A DNA stretch of 64,000 bases from Chryseobacterium sp. LAM-KRS1 (lineage in GTDB: Bacteria > Bacteroidota > Bacteroidia > Flavobacteriales > Weeksellaceae). Location: contig NZ_JAAOIZ010000005.1 of the NCBI RefSeq assembly GCF_013184525.1, positions 248,001 through 312,000 on the forward strand, written 5' to 3'. Below, one piece after another: positions 24,909 to 33,465 of this stretch (within the stretch, counting starts at the first letter, position 1; each line of letters opens with the position of its first letter). A model generated the notes under the pieces. The model saw only the letters and a list, made by a program, of their open reading frames with translations, made no database searches and was not told the origin of the DNA. A program made the position numbers and the translations under genes.

Positions 24909-25661
24909 TTATCCATTCACAATAAGTCCTCCGTTAGGATGTAAAACCTGCCCCGTAATCTGCGCAGATTCTGTACTGGCAAGGAATAAAAAACTGTAGG
25001 CAACCTCTTCGGGAGTTGCATTTCTCTCAAACGGAGGTTTGCTGGGATCCTCCTCTTCTTCACCAAAAGTTTCCTTGGTAAGAGGTGTTGCTACAGGTCC
25101 CGGTGCAACAGCATTGATCCTGATTCCTTTGGATTTCGACTGTAATGCCAGGGAACGGGTAAAAGATACAATTGCCCCTTTTGTAGCAGAATAGTCTACC
25201 AGTTCTTCGTGTCCCTGATAAGCCACCGCAGAGGTTGTATTAATAACACTTCCCCCTTCTTTCAGATAAGGGAAAACTACTTTTGTAAGCAGGATCATTC
25301 CGATGATGTTGGAATCAAATGTTTTTCTGATATTTTCTTCCTCCAATTGTTCGATATCCTCTGCAGGGAATTGAACTCCTGCGTTATTCACGAGGATATC
25401 TATGCCTCCGAATTCTTCAGCAACCTTCGCTGCCGTCTTTTCACAAAATTCATAGTCATTGATATCTCCCCTAAAAAGGATTGATTTTCTGCCGATCATC
25501 ATAATGTCATTCTGTGTTTTTTCTGCATCCTCATCATCAGCATGGTAAATGATGGCAATATTAGCTCCCTGCCTTGCAAACAACAAGGCGACCGCTTTTC
25601 CAATGCCACTGTCAGCTCCTGTGATAAGAACCGACTTGTTGTTTAATCTTAATTCTCCCAT
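24909..25661 (-). CDS. SDR family oxidoreductase (YhdG/glucose-dehydrogenase-like)
   Basis: A 250-residue classical short-chain dehydrogenase: cofactor loop TGADSGIGKAVA, NNAGVQ, and active site with S in NTTSAVAYQGHE and YSATKGAI (Tyr/Lys). The C-terminal VAPGPVATPLT and HPNGGLIVNG segments match the stress-induced general-stress SDR group (B. subtilis YhdF/YdaD-like). It uses NAD(P)H on an unknown carbonyl. Five bp from both neighbours, so translationally coupled. Confidence 0.9.
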   Translation of the reverse strand: MGELRLNNKSVLITGADSGIGKAVALLFARQGANIAIIYHADDEDAEKTQNDIMMIGRKSILFRGDINDYEFCEKTAAKVAEEFGGIDILVNNAGVQFPAEDIEQLEEENIRKTFDSNIIGMILLTKVVFPYLKEGGSVINTTSAVAYQGHEELVDYSATKGAIVSFTRSLALQSKSKGIRINAVAPGPVATPLTKETFGEEEEDPSKPPFERNATPEEVAYSFLFLASTESAQITGQVLHPNGGLIVNG

Positions 25662-25666
25662 GATCT

Positions 25667-26467
25667 TTAGTGTTTTTCTGAAACCGGCTCCTGCATGGCA
25701 CCCATTCTCTGAGCAGCCATGCCGTCCGTTGATACATTAAGCATCGCAATGTTTAACTTATTTCTTGTCCCTGAAATGATCTTATCATCTCCTTTCATCA
25801 GAGCATTGAATCCATCCATGGCTACATCTGCCGGAGAGGAAAAATTTTCTTTATCTTCCATGATCTTGCTCCTGGTCATATCTGCTTTGTTAAAGAAATC
25901 CGTATCTGTCGGTCCCGGTAAAAGGGCTGTTACAGTAATTCCGGTATCCTTCAGTTCTTCACGGATAGCTTCAGACCATGATAATATAAATGCCTTAGTA
26001 CCGTGGTAAACGGAATGCCAGGGCCCGGGAGATTTGCTTGCAATGGACGCCAGGTTAAGTATTTTTCCACTTCCTTTAGATATGCGATCCTTTAAAAATA
26101 GTTTAGTCAGGATCACGACCGATGTGATATTGAGGTTGATGATGTCTATTTCCCTGTGTATATCGGTATCCTGAAATTTACCATAAACTCCCTGGCCTGC
26201 ATCATTAACCAAAATTTCCGGACTAATGGCGTTGGCTTTGAGCTCAGAGTACAAAGAATAAGCTTCATCCTGCAGGAAAAGATTTTTGGAGATAGGGATC
26301 ACATTCACTCCGTAACCTTTAAATTCTTCTGCTTTGATTTTGAGCTGATCATGATTTCTGGAAACAATAACCAGGTCATATCCGTTTTTGGCAAAAATTT
26401 TGGCAAGCTCATAGCCTATTCCACTTGTAGCCCCTGTAATGAGTGCATATTGATTTTTACGTTCCAT
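25667..26467 (-). CDS. SDR family NAD(P)-dependent oxidoreductase
   Basis: A 266-residue SDR of the DltE/YqjQ-like group: ALITGATSGIGYELAKIFAK at the N terminus, VNDAGQG in place of NNAG, and the active site LASIASKSPGPWHSVYHGTKA (Ser/Tyr/Lys). The Asp replacing the second Asn of NNAG is common in this subgroup. Substrate unknown. Second of two adjacent SDRs in the stress island. Confidence 0.9.
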   Translation of the reverse strand: MERKNQYALITGATSGIGYELAKIFAKNGYDLVIVSRNHDQLKIKAEEFKGYGVNVIPISKNLFLQDEAYSLYSELKANAISPEILVNDAGQGVYGKFQDTDIHREIDIINLNITSVVILTKLFLKDRISKGSGKILNLASIASKSPGPWHSVYHGTKAFILSWSEAIREELKDTGITVTALLPGPTDTDFFNKADMTRSKIMEDKENFSSPADVAMDGFNALMKGDDKIISGTRNKLNIAMLNVSTDGMAAQRMGAMQEPVSEKH

Positions 26468-26471
26468 AAGT

Positions 26472-26972
26472 TTATTTTAATATTAAAACCTGGTTAAGCT
26501 CACTTTTAAAGCATCCTAGAATAAATTCGGTATAATATAACTGTGCATCCAATGCATCGGTCTTAGGATGAAGTTCAAGCTTTTTACTCAGAATAATTTC
26601 TCCTTTGTATGAAAATGCGAAATATGAAAATATTTTATAGGATGAACTTCTCACCGGTGTACAATAACCTGTAGTTGCAATGGACCAGTCTGTATCAAAT
26701 AATCTTGCGACACTCAGGGCCATGGTTTTGGCAATATTTTCAGATACGCAATCACATTCTTCAGCTTCTTTCTGATCCACATCCAGAAATATAACTTTCT
26801 GTGGTAAAGTGTAGGCGGTGATACCACCGTTATAAAATAGAGAAGCGTTTGGCATTTGTGAAAAAGCAAGCTGTAATAGGCCTGATGTTACACTTTCTGC
26901 TACAGCAATTGTTTCTCCTGTTTTAAGTAAGGACTGGCTTATATATTGAAGCAAATTTTCTTGAAATTTCAT
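26472..26972 (-). CDS. CinA C-terminal domain protein (NMN deamidase-like)
   Basis: A 166-residue stand-alone CinA C-terminal domain. TIAVAESVTSGLLQLAFSQ matches the AESxTGG-like active region, and YNGGITAYTLPQK the Y-x-K segment. The glycine loop near TTGYCTP differs from the common G-AGP. The family deamidates nicotinamide mononucleotide, returning it to NAD synthesis. A pncA gene is also in the window at 40760, but unlinked. The divergence leaves activity uncertain. Confidence 0.75.
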   Translation of the reverse strand: MKFQENLLQYISQSLLKTGETIAVAESVTSGLLQLAFSQMPNASLFYNGGITAYTLPQKVIFLDVDQKEAEECDCVSENIAKTMALSVARLFDTDWSIATTGYCTPVRSSSYKIFSYFAFSYKGEIILSKKLELHPKTDALDAQLYYTEFILGCFKSELNQVLILK

Positions 26973-27016
26973 AATCGTAAATTTTTAAGTGATTAATTGG
27001 TGTACCATATCGTGTT

Positions 27017-28186
27017 TCATACTTTCCATGGATCCAGGACGACTTTTACACAGCCGTCTTCCTTTTTGTCGAAGATTTCATAGCCTCTGGCTACTTCATC
27101 CAGCCCAAGACGATGGGTGATAATATCATCGAGTTTTACTTCCCCATGTTCTACATGTTTCATCAGTTTGTCTATAATAGGATGTACAGGAGCCTGTCCT
27201 GCTTTTAAAGTGATTCCTTTATCAAAGATCTGTCCGAGTTTAAAATTATCGTAATTCACAGGATAGACCCCCAGAATAGAGACGGTTCCTCCACGTTTTA
27301 CCGCACTCATACAGGCCTCCAATACCTTGATTGATCCCTTTTCAAAATTCAGGACAGCTTTTGCCCTGTCCAGCAAATCTCTTTCAGGTTCGAAACCAAC
27401 AGCATCAATGCAAAGATCGGCTCCCCGCCCGTCCGTCATGTCTCTGATCTGTTCAATGGTATTTTTGGCATCTTCCCATAAAATGGTTTCACAGCCCGTC
27501 AGCCTTTTGATCTGATCCAGCCTGTATTGTAAAGTATCTATTACAATGACCTTTCTGGCATTATGAAGAATAGCACTTTTTACTGACATTGAACCAACGG
27601 GTCCGGCCCCAAATACCGCTACTGTTTCTCCACCTTTTAATTCGCCCCACATAACGCCGGTATAGCCTGTCGGGAAAATATCGGTAAGAAATAAAACCTG
27701 TTCATCGGTAAGGTTATCGGCTACTTTTCTGGGTCCGAAATGAGCATAGGGAACCCTTACATATTGTGCCTGCCCACCATCATAACCGCCATAAAGATCC
27801 GTATACCCGAATAAGCCGCCTCCTTTTTCGGTAAGGATTCCGCCTTCTGGTCCATAATGTTCCGGATTACTGTTTTCACAAGCTCCCGGCAGATCGTGCT
27901 GGCAAAAAAAGCAGCCTCCACAGGCAACGGGGAATGGAACAACCACCCGGTCTCCAATGTTCAGATGGGTGATGCCTTTACCCAGTTCCTCAACAATTCC
28001 CATAAATTCATGTCCCATGACCATAGGACGAAGTTGTGGCAATCCCCCTGAATACATATGAAGATCGCTACCGCAAATGGCTGTAGAGGTTACTTTTAAA
28101 ATGATATCATTTGAATCCTGAATAACGGGATCGTCTACTGTGTCGCAGGTAATTTTACCTGGTGCGTGAAAAACTGCAGCTTTCAT
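27017..28186 (-). CDS. Zinc-dependent alcohol/formaldehyde dehydrogenase-like
   Basis: A 389-residue medium-chain dehydrogenase. Catalytic zinc ligands: C in TAICGSDLHMY and H/E in MGHEFMG; structural zinc: four Cys in ACGGCFFCQHDLPGACEN; cofactor loop VFGAGPVGSMS. Length and the extended loop after the structural zinc fit the glutathione-independent formaldehyde dehydrogenase/threonine-dehydrogenase-like branch. It sits between CinA and catalase in the stress island. Confidence 0.88.
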   Translation of the reverse strand: MKAAVFHAPGKITCDTVDDPVIQDSNDIILKVTSTAICGSDLHMYSGGLPQLRPMVMGHEFMGIVEELGKGITHLNIGDRVVVPFPVACGGCFFCQHDLPGACENSNPEHYGPEGGILTEKGGGLFGYTDLYGGYDGGQAQYVRVPYAHFGPRKVADNLTDEQVLFLTDIFPTGYTGVMWGELKGGETVAVFGAGPVGSMSVKSAILHNARKVIVIDTLQYRLDQIKRLTGCETILWEDAKNTIEQIRDMTDGRGADLCIDAVGFEPERDLLDRAKAVLNFEKGSIKVLEACMSAVKRGGTVSILGVYPVNYDNFKLGQIFDKGITLKAGQAPVHPIIDKLMKHVEHGEVKLDDIITHRLGLDEVARGYEIFDKKEDGCVKVVLDPWKV

Positions 28187-28234
28187 AATGTAATATTTTG
28201 GTGTAATGGTGTTATTGGTGTGTAGTATGAATTT

Positions 28235-30370
28235 TTAAGAATTCCTTTCCGTCTCCAGATGCCACACCCTATGACGGGCAATAGCGTCGATAAAACGGTC
28301 TTCTGAATTCTGATCCGATGCTTTTATAATCGCAGGGTCTTCGTGCTTTTTATGAGCTACATTAGAATTAGCATAAAGGTTATCCGTTCCAGCTCCAAAA
28401 TAAAGAGCTTTACAGTGTTGATACGCTTCGTTTATAAAGTTGAGGACTGCATGTTTGTTTTCAGGGCTCAAAAGCTCTTTTTCAGACAGTTCTCCCGGAC
28501 AAAGCAATAACGCATCAAAACATACACTCTTTGTACTGGTGAGAGAATGCTTGGGAATAAAAGAAGTACCATCATCAGCGGTCACGGGTGCTACGCTCGG
28601 ACCTATGATCTGTACCTTAGCACCATTTTTTTCAAGAAGGTTTTTCAGCCGGGTTGTTGATTTAGCATCTGTTCCGTTCCCCATTATAAATCCTATTACC
28701 CTGCTTTTAATGGTGTCTTTAACCGTGTTTTCCATACTTAAAGCGTCCGATTTCGCAATTTCAGGTTCCTTTTCTTTGCTTTGCAATTCCTTTGGATCCG
28801 CATCTGCCGGTATACTTTGATTCGGCTGCTCAGGTTTTTTAACTTTTACCCCTAATTTATTTGCTACAATGGAAGCCAGCTTTTTATCAATGAATGTTAA
28901 TTGACCCACTAACCTTTCCCTGATTGCAGGAATGGTTACTTTAGAAAGTTCAAAAATAAGAGCATTTTGCAAATGACGCTGTTCCGGATCAGATTGACTG
29001 TTATAGAACAGTTTTGCCTGAGAATAATGATCAACGAAACTCTTACTTCTGGATCTTATTTTAGCTCCTGATACAGGCTCCTGATGAGAAACAAATCCTC
29101 CATCCTTCATCATAGCCTGGAAAGGACATCCTCCTCCTATAGAATTGGGTTCGTAACTTACTTTTCCTTTAACGATCTGTTGTCTCATATGGCCGTCACG
29201 CTGGTTATTGTGTACGGTATTTACAGATCTGTTAATGGGAATTTCATGGAAATTGGGTGAGCCTAACCTGGATAACTGGGTATCTGTATATGAAAACAAC
29301 CTACCTTGAAGCAGAGGATCATTACTGAAGTCTATTCCGGGAACAAGATGTCCGGGATGGAAAGCGACCTGCTCTGTTTCAGCGAAAAAATTATCTGGAT
29401 TTCTGTTTAAGGTTAAAGTTCCTACAATTTCTACAGGAACAATTTCCTCAGGAATAATTTTGGAAGGATCTAAAAGATCAAAATCAAAACGATGCTCATC
29501 TTCTTCAGGCACTAATTGTACCCCCAGATCCCATTCAGGAAAATTTCCGGATTCGATGGCCTCCCAAAGATCTCTCCTGTGAAAATCCGGATCCGCACCT
29601 GAAATTTTCAAGGCTTCATCCCATGCAACAGAATGCACTCCCAGCCTTGGCTTAAAGTGAAATTTCACGAAATGGGATTTCCCTTCGTCATTAATCAGTT
29701 TAAAAGAATGGACACCGAATCCTTCCATCATCCTAAGACTTCTTGGGATGGCTCTGTCGCTCATCAGCCACATGATCATATGCATGCTTTCCGGCATTAA
29801 AGAAATAAAATCCCAGAAAGTGTCGTGTGCTGAAGCAGCTTGCGGGATTTCATTATCGGGTTCAGGTTTTACCGCATGGATAAGGTCAGGGAACTTCATA
29901 GCATCCTGAATAAAAAATACAGGCATATTATTCCCCACAAGATCATAGTTTCCTTCATCAGTGTAAAATTTGATAGCAAATCCTCTTACATCCCTTGCCA
30001 GGTCTGTGCTTCCCCGGCTACCAGCAACCGTTGAAAACCTTGCAAAAACAGGAGTTTCTTTACCTATCTCACTGAGAAATTTAGCTTTTGTGTATTGGGA
30101 AAGACTCTTTGTTAGTTTAAAAACGCCATGGGCTCCTGAACCCCTTGCATGAACGATTCTTTCGGGTATACGCTCATGATCAAAATGAGTGATCTTTTCC
30201 CTGAGAATAAAATCTTCAAGTAAGGTTGGGGCCCTTTCTCCTGCTTTTAACGAATTCTGATTATCATTAATCTTAAGTCCCTGGTTGGTTGTTAACATTT
30301 CGTTGTCGTTAGAGGTACTTAACGATTCCAGTTGTTCAATCTTTTGATTATTTTGTGTATCTTTTTTCAT
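28235..30370 (-). CDS. katE: Large-subunit catalase (HPII/KatE type)
   Basis: At 711 residues this is a clade 2 catalase: an N-terminal extension, catalytic H74 in RIVHARGSGAHG, distal Asn in YDLVGNNMPVFF, heme-ligand Tyr in RLFSYTDTQLSRLG, and a C-terminal DJ-1/PfpI-like domain (about residues 560-711, SRVIGFIMGNGTDA...CFDALLLCPGE). It destroys hydrogen peroxide in the cytoplasm. Central gene of the stress island. Confidence 0.95.
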   Translation of the reverse strand: MKKDTQNNQKIEQLESLSTSNDNEMLTTNQGLKINDNQNSLKAGERAPTLLEDFILREKITHFDHERIPERIVHARGSGAHGVFKLTKSLSQYTKAKFLSEIGKETPVFARFSTVAGSRGSTDLARDVRGFAIKFYTDEGNYDLVGNNMPVFFIQDAMKFPDLIHAVKPEPDNEIPQAASAHDTFWDFISLMPESMHMIMWLMSDRAIPRSLRMMEGFGVHSFKLINDEGKSHFVKFHFKPRLGVHSVAWDEALKISGADPDFHRRDLWEAIESGNFPEWDLGVQLVPEEDEHRFDFDLLDPSKIIPEEIVPVEIVGTLTLNRNPDNFFAETEQVAFHPGHLVPGIDFSNDPLLQGRLFSYTDTQLSRLGSPNFHEIPINRSVNTVHNNQRDGHMRQQIVKGKVSYEPNSIGGGCPFQAMMKDGGFVSHQEPVSGAKIRSRSKSFVDHYSQAKLFYNSQSDPEQRHLQNALIFELSKVTIPAIRERLVGQLTFIDKKLASIVANKLGVKVKKPEQPNQSIPADADPKELQSKEKEPEIAKSDALSMENTVKDTIKSRVIGFIMGNGTDAKSTTRLKNLLEKNGAKVQIIGPSVAPVTADDGTSFIPKHSLTSTKSVCFDALLLCPGELSEKELLSPENKHAVLNFINEAYQHCKALYFGAGTDNLYANSNVAHKKHEDPAIIKASDQNSEDRFIDAIARHRVWHLETERNS

Positions 30371-30409
30371 AATAGTGTAATTGTTGATTGGTGTTACTCC
30401 GAAGAGCTG

Positions 30410-30790
30410 TTATTCTATGTGATTTATTTCTCTGTCCAGACTATTGATAAGTTTCTGAAGATATTCTTCTTCTTTTAAGACCTTATAATAAGCTGTTTTA
30501 GCATATAATGTAAAATTCATATTCCCTGTTGTTTCATGAATACTGGGATGGGTTATTGAACTTTCATTTTGGTATCGGGTGATGGAAGCAATACATTCTG
30601 TTGTATAATTATCCAGTGTTGTTTTCAATTGTCCGCAGCTGGCATTATGTTTTATTTTTTCCAAAGATTTCATAACAAATGCACTTACTCCATAGGTATT
30701 AATGATACCAGGAAATAAAGATTCATTCTCAAGGATATTATTTTTATCATAGAGACCCGAATGTTTTAATGTTTCATTTTCAAATATCAT
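30410..30790 (-). CDS. Hypothetical protein, stress island
   Basis: A 126-residue protein with no recognised domain. It is polar, mostly predicted helical, with a C-terminal YYKVLKEEEYLQKLINSLDREI stretch that could form a coiled coil. No signal peptide or membrane segment. Same strand and close spacing (39 bp before catalase, 12 bp after the next gene) place it in the stress operon. Confidence 0.7.
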   Translation of the reverse strand: MIFENETLKHSGLYDKNNILENESLFPGIINTYGVSAFVMKSLEKIKHNASCGQLKTTLDNYTTECIASITRYQNESSITHPSIHETTGNMNFTLYAKTAYYKVLKEEEYLQKLINSLDREINHIE

Positions 30791-30802
30791 AACCGTGGAT
30801 GT

Positions 30803-31150
30803 TTAGATTTCTGGGACTTTCAGATATTTATCAAAATAATGCAAATCTTCCTTGTTCTTTATCGAAAGATAGAACATGATCTGTTTCGGCTCTTTTGATC
30901 CAATACTGTTAAAGTCATCAAAATGGCCAATCATGGCTCTGATACTTTCGGTTTCAATATTCTTCACCGTGATAAAAACAAGAAAAATATTCTGTCCGAT
31001 TTCCTTGGCATATACGGTGGCATTGTCTTCCAGCCATTTTCCTTTATTGGTAACCTCTTTAAACTGATCACATTGTATTGATTTGATTATCGCCTGGTAA
31101 TTCATTTTGCTATAAGGTATTAAATAAGCCAGATCAATAGAAGCATCCAT
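30803..31150 (-). CDS. Hypothetical protein, stress island
   Basis: A 115-residue protein I do not recognise. Alternating strands and helices (ATVYAKEIGQNIFLVFITVK; KQIMFYLSIKNKED) suggest a compact alpha/beta fold, cytoplasmic. Gaps of 12 and 21 bp to its neighbours indicate co-transcription with the DUF892 and catalase genes. Confidence 0.7.
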   Translation of the reverse strand: MDASIDLAYLIPYSKMNYQAIIKSIQCDQFKEVTNKGKWLEDNATVYAKEIGQNIFLVFITVKNIETESIRAMIGHFDDFNSIGSKEPKQIMFYLSIKNKEDLHYFDKYLKVPEI

Positions 31151-31171
31151 CTGGCTTATATAGGTAAATGT

Positions 31172-31762
31172 TTAATCTTCCTGCTCAGCATCAAAATTGA
31201 TGTAGGTTTCAGCAATCTCCGTTAAGGTATAGTCTGTATCCTCTTCTTCTTCTAGGGTCTTTTCCAGAAGATCCGCTGCCTTATCATGTCCCATTGTTAT
31301 AGCGAGCTGAGCAAGGCCTCCATAGGTTGCTATTTCATAATGTTCTACTTTCTGCGCTGCAATAATTAAAGCGGCATCCCGGGTCATCGATCCGTCTTTG
31401 GTGGATTTTATAATCTCTTCTCCTTCTTTAATGATCCCTTTTATAGCTTCGCATTCTTTCTTTTCAGGCTTCTCATCGATTAATTTAAAAACCTTTTCAA
31501 GGCGGCTTACATGTTTTTTAGTCTGTAACTGATGATCTTCAAAAGCATCTTTCAGTTCCTCTGTCGTAGCGGCTTCCTGCATTTTTTCGAGAGCATCAAT
31601 AATTGCATTTTCAGCAAAATAAATATCTTTTAATGCACTTACGAAAAATTGATGGAGAGAAGAATCTTTCATCTCCTTTTCATTAACAGAAGCGTTTCCT
31701 ACTGTTATTTTCTTTTCAGGAGTTGTTGTAGCTGTATTGGTTTCTGATGTTTTCGTTGCCAT
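31172..31762 (-). CDS. DUF892 (YciE/YciF) ferritin-like protein
   Basis: A 196-residue protein. After a Thr-rich N-terminal tail of about 30 residues comes the four-helix YciF domain: SLHQFFVSALKDIYFAENAI, then a DHQLQTKKHVSRLEKVF helix, QKVEHYEIATYGGLAQLA and the acidic EEEEDTDYTLTEIAE end. The Glu/His residues are candidate ligands for a di-metal site. The family is induced by stress in many bacteria. Second gene of the island. Confidence 0.9.
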   Translation of the reverse strand: MATKTSETNTATTTPEKKITVGNASVNEKEMKDSSLHQFFVSALKDIYFAENAIIDALEKMQEAATTEELKDAFEDHQLQTKKHVSRLEKVFKLIDEKPEKKECEAIKGIIKEGEEIIKSTKDGSMTRDAALIIAAQKVEHYEIATYGGLAQLAITMGHDKAADLLEKTLEEEEDTDYTLTEIAETYINFDAEQED

Positions 31763-31786
31763 AATGTGTGGTGTTTAATAGTATAA

Positions 31787-31819
31787 AGATTGCCCCTTCT
31801 ATCAGGGAAGGGACAATCT
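31787..31819 (-). terminator. Strong hairpin between KGG and DUF892 genes (attenuator or processing site)
   Basis: Two 13-base arms (31787-31799 and 31807-31819) pair with one mismatch around a 7-base loop. The following minus-strand sequence is TTTATACTATTAAAC, a poor U tract, so it probably sets a partial stop or protects the upstream KGG mRNA rather than ending transcription fully. Confidence 0.55.
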
Positions 31820-31834
31820 GATTAATAATATAAA

Positions 31835-32590
31835 TTATGAATTACGTCTGCCTCCGAATCCTGATCTTCCGGAACCTGATCCCGAACCCGAAGATCTTCC
31901 ACCTCCATGAGATGCCTGACCTCCCATACGGGCGATTCTTGTACGTTCAGCTTTGCTCATGGCAGCAAAACCTCTTTTTGATGTGCCAGAACCTGAATTA
32001 GATCCACGACCTGATCCACTATTGCTGCTTCCCGATCTTGAACTACGGGAATTATTACTGTTACCCGTTCTGCTTCCGGAATCCCCCGATCTTGAAGATG
32101 ATGAAGATGATCTTCCTCTACCGCCTGAACCTGAAGATCCAGAACCGCTACGAGATCCGGAGCTACTTCCTCTTCCGGAAGTAAATCTGCCATCACTGTC
32201 TCTTTGCTGATTATTAGTTCCTGATCTTGAGCTACTTCTTGAGCCGGAGCCCGAACTTCTTCCTCTTCCGGAAGTAAATCTGCCGTCGCTGTCTCTCTGT
32301 TGGTTACCGTTACCGGACCTGCCTCCACCTCTGTTATCATCTTCATCATTATAGTCATCTTCATCTTCGTAATCCTCATTGTCATAATCTTCATCATAAT
32401 CATCGTCGTCGTCATATTCATTATCATAATAATCCTCATAATCTGAGAAGTCATCATCATAATCCTCTTCTTCGGATGCATCGTTATAACCATGGTCATA
32501 ACCTAATTGATACACTTCTTCAAGTGTTGATCTTGATTCATTGGATGAATTACCTCTTGAACTTCGATTGTTTGAATTTCTGGTGTTCAT
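31835..32590 (-). CDS. KGG-motif stress protein with long acidic and Ser/Gly-rich regions
   Basis: A 251-residue low-complexity protein. Residues about 40-88 are almost only Asp/Glu/Tyr/Asn; then two near-identical NQQRDSDGRFTSGRG units in a Ser/Gly/Arg-rich region; near the C terminus GFAAMSKAERTRIARMGGQA is a KGG/con-10-like stress-repeat motif. It is probably disordered, with an acidic half and a basic half. First gene of the stress island; no clear minus-7 box upstream. Confidence 0.8.
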   Translation of the reverse strand: MNTRNSNNRSSRGNSSNESRSTLEEVYQLGYDHGYNDASEEEDYDDDFSDYEDYYDNEYDDDDDYDEDYDNEDYEDEDDYNDEDDNRGGGRSGNGNQQRDSDGRFTSGRGRSSGSGSRSSSRSGTNNQQRDSDGRFTSGRGSSSGSRSGSGSSGSGGRGRSSSSSSRSGDSGSRTGNSNNSRSSRSGSSNSGSGRGSNSGSGTSKRGFAAMSKAERTRIARMGGQASHGGGRSSGSGSGSGRSGFGGRRNS

Positions 32591-32697
32591 AACTTTAAAT
32601 TTTTTTGTAATTAATATTGCGTGATGTTATTAATTATTGGACATGACTAGTATTGAACAACAATTAATGATTTGATGTTTAAAATAAATTGTACAGT

Positions 32698-32721
32698 AAA
32701 AAAGGAGTAATTATTTTACTC
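32698..32721 (-). terminator. Terminator of the tandem Crp/Fnr genes
   Basis: On the minus strand GAGTAA and TTACTC pair around a 5-base loop and are followed by C and a T run. A further AAGGAAT/ATTCCTT hairpin (32727-32743) precedes it. Together they separate the Crp/Fnr pair from the stress island. Confidence 0.6.
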
Positions 32722-32789
32722 TGGAAAAGGAATTATATTCCTTAGTTGTAAATTAGTATATCAAAGATAGGAGATTAAAATACCTGTTC

Positions 32790-32807
32790 TTATGACTTGA
32801 ATCATGT
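32790..32807. promoter_or_regulatory. Candidate Crp/Fnr-type site (ATGA-N6-TCAT)
   Basis: TTATGACTTGAATCATGT, nearly identical over 15 bases to TTATGACTTCAATCATAA at 34682. ATGA-N6-TCAT has the half-site spacing of Crp/Fnr operators. It lies just after the stop of the Crp/Fnr gene at 32810 and about 200 bp upstream of the KGG gene. Confidence 0.4.
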
Positions 32808-32809
32808 TA

Positions 32810-33424
32810 CTAATATAAAATTCGTCTATTTTCGATTTTAATAGAATTTTCTTTTTCCATTTTCTTTAACGTTCTGATTACAGTCTCTACGCGCAAACCG
32901 GTAAGGTTGGCAATCTGCTGTCTCGTCAGCTCTATGGGAAATTCAAACTGGCAGTCATTCTCCGAATAGCTCTTCAGGTACTCCATGAGCCCTTTCAATC
33001 TAAATACAGGATTCTGATATGCCATATACTGAGTCATCAGTATTTTATAGTACAGCCTCTGAGAAAGGCAGGCGTTCATTGTTAGAGAAAGGTCAGGATT
33101 TTTTTCCAGTAACTTCAGGAAGCTTTCTTTGGATATCCTTATAATTTCTGTAGATGTTAATGCTGTTGCGTTTGTTGGATATAATTTATCCAGAAAGAGT
33201 AATGGATCTCCAAAACTCTGGTTTTTACCTAATATATTCTGGATAAACTCTTTTCCTTCTTCATTATAATTATTAAGCTTTACTTTTCCGTCAGCAATCT
33301 GAAAATAATAAAGCGCATGGTCACCTTCCCTGAAAATCAATTCCCCTCTTTTATATGTTCTATCTTCTGCACCAAAAGAATATAAAAGTTCCTGGTCAAT
33401 ATTCATGCAGCTTATTGTTTTCAT
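32810..33424 (-). CDS. Crp/Fnr family transcriptional regulator
   Basis: A 204-residue paralog of the next gene and of the partial gene at 1-497. The effector beta roll includes ELIFREGDHALYYFQIADG and LNNYNEEGKEFIQNILG; the helix-turn-helix is LTRQQIANLTGLRVETVIR. Effector unknown; no Fnr-type cysteine cluster at the N terminus. It follows the upstream paralog by 41 bp and is co-transcribed with it, next to the stress island it may control. Confidence 0.92.
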   Translation of the reverse strand: MKTISCMNIDQELLYSFGAEDRTYKRGELIFREGDHALYYFQIADGKVKLNNYNEEGKEFIQNILGKNQSFGDPLLFLDKLYPTNATALTSTEIIRISKESFLKLLEKNPDLSLTMNACLSQRLYYKILMTQYMAYQNPVFRLKGLMEYLKSYSENDCQFEFPIELTRQQIANLTGLRVETVIRTLKKMEKENSIKIENRRILY

Positions 33425-33465
33425 TCTGTTTCCATTTGTACCCAGAAAAATACTAAAACTAAATC

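Noticed and set aside
32100..32330. Repeated DNA units that look like a small direct-repeat or CRISPR-like array
   Set aside because: The repeats are codons of the duplicated NQQRDSDGRFTSGRG protein unit; there are no regular spacers.
31957..32499. Long open frames in other frames of the KGG gene (a Met/Ile-rich 180-codon frame and a Pro/Leu/Glu-rich frame on the plus strand)
   Set aside because: They are by-products of the repetitive GAT/TCT-rich coding sequence; the composition is implausible and the KGG frame carries the known motif.
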